DNA from: Patescibacteria group bacterium
Lineage (GTDB): Bacteria > Patescibacteriota > Patescibacteriia > XYB2-FULL-38-15
Length of the DNA stretch: 24,932 bases
Reading direction: 5' to 3'
Assembly (NCBI GenBank): GCA_018818855.1
Contig: JAHIRI010000056.1
Span: 1 to 24,932, forward strand
Shown: piece after piece, positions 21,330 through 24,932 of the stretch
Layout: each line of letters starts with the position of its first letter
Numbering within the stretch: the stretch's first letter is position 1
Made by a program: the position numbers and the translations under genes
Notes under the pieces: generated by a model
The model's database searches: none
What the model saw: only the letters and a program-made list of their open reading frames with translations
Told to the model about the DNA's origin: nothing

Positions 21330-21908
21330 ATGAACAAAAGAGGATTCACGCTCGTAGAAATGATGGTTGTGCTCGCGATTTTTTCCGTGGCCACGGTTGT
21401 GATTGTTGATATTTTTATGATGGCGTCAAAAGCTTCTCGCCGAACATTAGCAATAGAAAAAGTTCAATCTGACGCGCGGTATTCCATGGAAGCAATTTCC
21501 AAAGAAATAAAAATGGATATGATTGATTATGATTGGGGCGGCTATGTCGGCGGAATAAATTTTCCCGAAGAAGAACTCGCGCTTCGCGACGCTGATGATA
21601 ATTTAATAGTTTTTAAAAAAAGCGCGGATGATTGTCCTCCGGAAACAGCCGCGTGTCTTGTGGTTAGTCTTGATGGGGGATTGACTTTTGCGAGCATTAC
21701 TTCAAAGGGAAACAACGTGGAAGATTTAAAATTTTATATTGATCCAATAGTTGATCCTTTTAAATTAAACGCATTGAATCTTTATGATTCAGACAATCAG
21801 CCGCGCGTGACAATAGTACTTACAACAAAAGGAATCGGCGGCCGGCCGGAAGAACAGCAGACGATTTATTTAGAAACAACGGTGTCCGGTAGAATTTACA
21901 GAAGATAA
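21330..21908 (+). CDS. Minor pseudopilin, PilW/GspJ-like
   Basis: A 192-residue prepilin with leader MNKRG and mature start FTLVEMMVVLAIFSVATVVI, Glu at +5 (E10). The helix continues through SKASRRTLAIEKVQSDARYS, a GspJ/PilW-like region, followed by a beta-rich domain. A purine-rich sequence AAGGTGAT (about 8 nt upstream) may serve as ribosome site. It lies 9 nt after the PilV-like gene. Confidence 0.82.
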   Translation: MNKRGFTLVEMMVVLAIFSVATVVIVDIFMMASKASRRTLAIEKVQSDARYSMEAISKEIKMDMIDYDWGGYVGGINFPEEELALRDADDNLIVFKKSADDCPPETAACLVVSLDGGLTFASITSKGNNVEDLKFYIDPIVDPFKLNALNLYDSDNQPRVTIVLTTKGIGGRPEEQQTIYLETTVSGRIYRR

Positions 21909-21921
21909 AATATTTTGATTT

Positions 21922-22773
21922 ATGTTTTGGAATAAACAATCAGGAAATGTACTTTTACTGGCATTACTGGTTATGGCCGGAATTATGACGGCCGGGCTTG
22001 GTATTGGGACAATTATTTTGAACGAAATTAAACAAGCGCGAAATATTGATTTTTCTACCGTAGCTTATTTTGCGGCCGAGTCGGGAGTTGAGCAGGCAAT
22101 TTATAAATTAAGAAAAGAAGACGCAGTCATAAATTGTCCGGTGGGTGTTTGCGGAGCGAATGGTTTTTGTTCTGGAGGAGAGGGAGAATCTTGTATTACG
22201 GCAGCGGGAGATTTAAGTAATGATGCCTCTTGGGAGAGAACAATTGTTGATCGGGAGCCGCAAATTTATGGAAAAATAGAAAAAGATAATTCAATGCAGA
22301 TAGATCTTTTTGATCCGGAGAATGCCGTTGCCGCGGGCGTTGAATCTGTTAAAATTGAATGGGTGCCGGACTGCGTCGCTCCGGCAGTTTCTACGATTGA
22401 AGTAGGCTATGTTAATTGGGATCCAATAGCCGGGTGGTCAGAGGCGACAGAGAAAAAATTTAAATACACTGCGCTCGAAAGTCCGGTTATTAATAATGGT
22501 TTTTCGGGTACCAAATCATATCGGCTTAGAATCAAAGCGCTTTATTGTGATATTAACAATGTTATAATTACCGTGTGGGGGGCTGATAATGCCGTTCCGC
22601 CGCAAGTAAAAATTCCCGCGAGAATTGTTTTAAATTCCGCTGGTGAATATGGAGTAGCGCGCCAGGCGATCAAGGTAACAATGCCCAGAAAATCTCCAAT
22701 GTCCGGGCTTTACGACTACGTTTTGTTTAGTGAATGTTCACTCGTAAAAGGAGATGACGCCGTTTGTCCATAA
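21922..22773 (+). CDS. Minor pseudopilin, PilX/GspK-like
   Basis: A 283-residue protein with cleavage predicted at NKQSG|NVLLLALLVMAG (G8/N9). It lacks Glu at +5, as GspK-type tip pseudopilins do, and it is the largest of the four, also like GspK. The mature region shows YFAAESGVEQAIYKLR, the PilX/GspK-typical helix end. Several Cys occur (INCPVGVCG, GFCSGG, ESCITA, PDCVAP, LYCDIN, SECS, AVCP), suggesting disulfides. It would cap the pilus tip complex with the H-I-J-like partners; the tip role is by analogy. Confidence 0.8.
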   Translation: MFWNKQSGNVLLLALLVMAGIMTAGLGIGTIILNEIKQARNIDFSTVAYFAAESGVEQAIYKLRKEDAVINCPVGVCGANGFCSGGEGESCITAAGDLSNDASWERTIVDREPQIYGKIEKDNSMQIDLFDPENAVAAGVESVKIEWVPDCVAPAVSTIEVGYVNWDPIAGWSEATEKKFKYTALESPVINNGFSGTKSYRLRIKALYCDINNVIITVWGADNAVPPQVKIPARIVLNSAGEYGVARQAIKVTMPRKSPMSGLYDYVLFSECSLVKGDDAVCP

Positions 22774-22779
22774 AATTTT

Positions 22780-24852
22780 ATGACAAAAGAAGAAGCAAAA
22801 AAAAGAATAGAAAAATTAAAAGCGGAAGTTGAACACCATCGCTATCTTTATCATGTTCTGGATCGAAGCGAAATTTCTGATGCCGCGCTTGATTCACTGA
22901 AACACGAATTATATAAATTGGAGCAAGAATACCCGGAATTTATCACGTCTGATTCGCCGACGCAGAGGGTTGGAGGAGAAGCACTAAAAGAGTTTAGGAA
23001 AGTTTTTCATGAAAAACCGATGCTTTCCATAGAAGATGTTTTCGAACCAAAAGAATTGGAAGCATGGGAAGAGCGTATTAAAAAACTTTTGCCGCATGAA
23101 AAATTTGATTATTACGCCGAAGTAAAAATGGACGGGCTGGCCGTGGCCTTGGTTTATGAAAATGGAATTTTTAATGTTGGCTCTACGCGTGGCGACGGGA
23201 AAATTGGTGAAGATGTTACACAAAATTTAAAAACTATTGAGGCAATTCCATTGCGCCTAAATAAGCCGCCTGAGAAAGAAATTGAAAATTTTTTGAAAAA
23301 ATACGGCGAGGCAGTTGATAGGAAAATATTTTTATCAAAAATAAAAAATTTGTTCGAGAAGATTGAAATTCGGGGAGAGTGTTTCATGGATAAAAATGTT
23401 TTTGAAAAATTAAATCGTGAACAAAAAAAGAAAGGGGAACCGCCCTTTGCCAATCCTCGGAATGCCGCAGCTGGGAGTATCAGACAACTCAATTCAAAAA
23501 TTACCGCGTCGCGAAAATTAGATTTTTTTGGCTATGCGCTTATAACAGATTTAGGGCAAAAAACCCATGAAGCGGCGCATGAAATTTTAAAATTGCTTGG
23601 CGTTAAAGTTAATCCGGAAAATCGTTACGCAAAAAATTTGGCGGAAGTGGAAGAGTTTCATAAATATTTGGAAAAAATCAGGGGAAAGTTAAATTATTGG
23701 ATGGATGGAGAAATAGTTGTTGTAAATCGGAATGATATTTTTGATAAATTGGGCGTGGTTGGAAAAACGCCGCGTGGAATGATTGCTTATAAATTTCCTC
23801 CGGAGCAGGCGACGACCAAAGTCCTGGAAGTTGTTTGGCAAGTTGGTCGAACGGGCGCGATTACTCCGGTCGCGGTAATGGATCCAGTTTTTGTTGCGGG
23901 GACGACTGTGACACATTCAACTTTGCACAATCTTGATGAAATTGAACGGTTAGGTGTGAAAATCGGCGACACAGTCATTATTGAAAAAGCGGGTGACGTG
24001 ATCCCAAAAGTTGTGCAAGTTTTGCCAAATCTCAGGACAGGAAAAGAAAAGAAAATTACTCCGCCGGAATTTTGTCCGATGTGCGAAACAAAACTCGTGC
24101 GGCGTCCGGGAGAAGTTGCAATTTATTGTCCAAACCAGAAATGTTTTGCTCAAACGCTTCGCCAAACCTCACACTTTGTTTCAAAGCGCGCGTTTAATAT
24201 CGATGGTCTCGGTCATAAAATTTTGGAAAGATTTTTGGAAGAAGGATTAATTCGTGATGCGGCAGATTTGTATGAACTTGAAGCCGGCGATGTTTTGCCG
24301 CTCGAACGGTTCGCAGAAAAATCAGCGGCCAATTTGATCGAGGCAATTATAAAAAGTAAAAAAATTTCGCTCGGTCGGCTTATCTATGCTTTAGGTATCC
24401 GCCATGTCGGCGAAGAAACGGCCGTGGATTTGGCAAATTATTTTGGCAGTTTAGAGAAATTACAGAACGCAACGCTTCCCGATTTAGAAAAAGTGCCAAA
24501 TGTCGGCGGGGTGATGGCGAAAAGCATTATTGAGTGGTTCCATGATAAAAGTAATAAAAATTTTTTGGAGAGATTATTGAAAAATGTTTTGGTGACGAAA
24601 CCCGTGGCGACGAAAAAAATCTGGCAGGGTTTGAAATTTGTTTTGACGGGAACTTTGGAAAACTTAACGCGCGATGCAGCTAAAGAAAAAATTCAGATGC
24701 TTGGCGGCGATGTGACAAGTTCGGTATCAAAGGAAACAAATTTTGTCGTGACCGGCAGCGATCCGGGGTCAAAATATGATAAGGCGAAGCGGTTAGGTGT
24801 CAAAACTTTGGATGAGAAAGAGTTTTTAGAAATGTTAAAAAAGGCGGAGTGA
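22780..24852 (+). CDS. ligA: NAD+-dependent DNA ligase LigA
   Basis: Seals nicks in replication and repair using NAD+. The 690-residue protein has domain Ia (HHRYLYHVLDRSEISDAALD), the adenylation motif KMDG (K116 is the AMP acceptor), NTase motifs IEIRGECF, NPRNAAAGSIRQL, MDGEIVVVN and AYKFPPEQ, the OB-fold stretch VGRTGAITPVA, a Cys4 zinc finger (C432, C435, C450, C455), helix-hairpin-helix region and a C-terminal BRCT domain (from about 612: GLKFVLTGTL). About 35 extra residues lie between AIPLRL and IEIRGE (about 153-190), where the family is normally short; a lineage-specific insertion. It starts 6 nt after the last pseudopilin; no promoter is seen between. Confidence 0.97.
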   Translation: MTKEEAKKRIEKLKAEVEHHRYLYHVLDRSEISDAALDSLKHELYKLEQEYPEFITSDSPTQRVGGEALKEFRKVFHEKPMLSIEDVFEPKELEAWEERIKKLLPHEKFDYYAEVKMDGLAVALVYENGIFNVGSTRGDGKIGEDVTQNLKTIEAIPLRLNKPPEKEIENFLKKYGEAVDRKIFLSKIKNLFEKIEIRGECFMDKNVFEKLNREQKKKGEPPFANPRNAAAGSIRQLNSKITASRKLDFFGYALITDLGQKTHEAAHEILKLLGVKVNPENRYAKNLAEVEEFHKYLEKIRGKLNYWMDGEIVVVNRNDIFDKLGVVGKTPRGMIAYKFPPEQATTKVLEVVWQVGRTGAITPVAVMDPVFVAGTTVTHSTLHNLDEIERLGVKIGDTVIIEKAGDVIPKVVQVLPNLRTGKEKKITPPEFCPMCETKLVRRPGEVAIYCPNQKCFAQTLRQTSHFVSKRAFNIDGLGHKILERFLEEGLIRDAADLYELEAGDVLPLERFAEKSAANLIEAIIKSKKISLGRLIYALGIRHVGEETAVDLANYFGSLEKLQNATLPDLEKVPNVGGVMAKSIIEWFHDKSNKNFLERLLKNVLVTKPVATKKIWQGLKFVLTGTLENLTRDAAKEKIQMLGGDVTSSVSKETNFVVTGSDPGSKYDKAKRLGVKTLDEKEFLEMLKKAE

Positions 24853-24859
24853 TACGGAG

Positions 24860-24932
24860 CCCAGCTTTCGCTGGGATTCCAAAAAATCGGAGTCCCGACT
24901 TCAGTCGGGGTTGGTTGCCCTCACTAAAGTGA
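24860..24932. repeat. Palindromic repeats after ligA
   Basis: CCCAGC-tttc-GCTGGG (24860-24875), CCCGAC-ttca-GTCGGG (24894-24909) and TCACT-aa-AGTGA (24921-24932, reaching the window edge). None has a T-run, so they are not typical terminators. The first two are flanked by ggattcc and cggagtc, near-complementary, and may form one larger structure. Confidence 0.55.

Noticed and set aside
24860..24909. Terminator after ligA
   Set aside because: Stable hairpins but no following T-run on either strand.
1..24932. CRISPR array, tRNA or rRNA genes, transposase
   Set aside because: No regularly spaced repeats, no tRNA cloverleaf or rRNA stretch, and no transposase-like product were found.

Overview
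The window looks like a chromosomal segment from a Candidate Phyla Radiation (Patescibacteria) bacterium, most likely in the Parcubacteria. The host background is AT-rich (about 40% G+C in the lines I counted). Genes are packed with 1-4 nt gaps or overlaps, and most starts have no clear Shine-Dalgarno sequence. Intergenic tracts of the 'cttgaaacttaaaac / catgaaacataaa' type recur, and there is a Parcubacteria-style type IV pilus locus with 'GWAW...GWI' repeat proteins. TGA is used as a stop (for example rnhA, ligA), which argues against the recoded Gracilibacteria and Absconditabacteria. The lineage is inferred from gene content and style, not from a marker-gene tree.

Layout. Positions 1-6565 hold a co-directional run: a PfkB-type kinase cut by the window edge, PduL-type phosphotransacylase, an MBL-fold hydrolase, acetate kinase, a small membrane protein, the lipid II flippase MurJ and elongation factor 4 (LepA), closed by a terminator. 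PduL plus AckA form a route from acetyl-CoA to acetate and ATP. Positions 6566-8607 are an accessory cassette: a consensus promoter, a structured RNA of about 378 nt ending in an intrinsic terminator, a G+C-rich (about 62%) gene for an unrecognised 312-residue Cys-rich basic protein, a long hairpin, and a block of short palindromes. Positions 8608-10878 hold a tiny membrane peptide, recJ and rnhA. Positions 10962-22773 are a type IV pilus locus: a secreted GW-repeat/Cys-rich protein, pilM, pilN, pilO, a small membrane protein, pilB, pilC, the major pilin, prepilin peptidase pilD, and four minor pseudopilins in H-I-J-K-like order. Then comes ligA, and the window ends in palindromic repeats.

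How the genes work together. PilM (actin-like), PilN and PilO form the inner-membrane alignment platform, PilB the extension ATPase and PilC the platform membrane protein. PilD processes the major and minor prepilins. No PilT retraction ATPase is visible. Promoters share an extended -10 (TGnTATAAT); they precede the tiny peptide/recJ unit, the GW-repeat gene, pilM, the major pilin and pilD.

Most interesting signals: (1) the RNA plus high-G+C zinc-knuckle protein cassette; (2) a 14-bp perfect inverted repeat whose two arms sit at the predicted 5' end of the pilD transcript and directly against the pilD start codon, with a competing inner partner; (3) a nested palindromic element inserted in frame into the leader of a minor prepilin, reminiscent of Rickettsia palindromic elements; (4) A-rich tracts that occur both between genes and inside reading frames.
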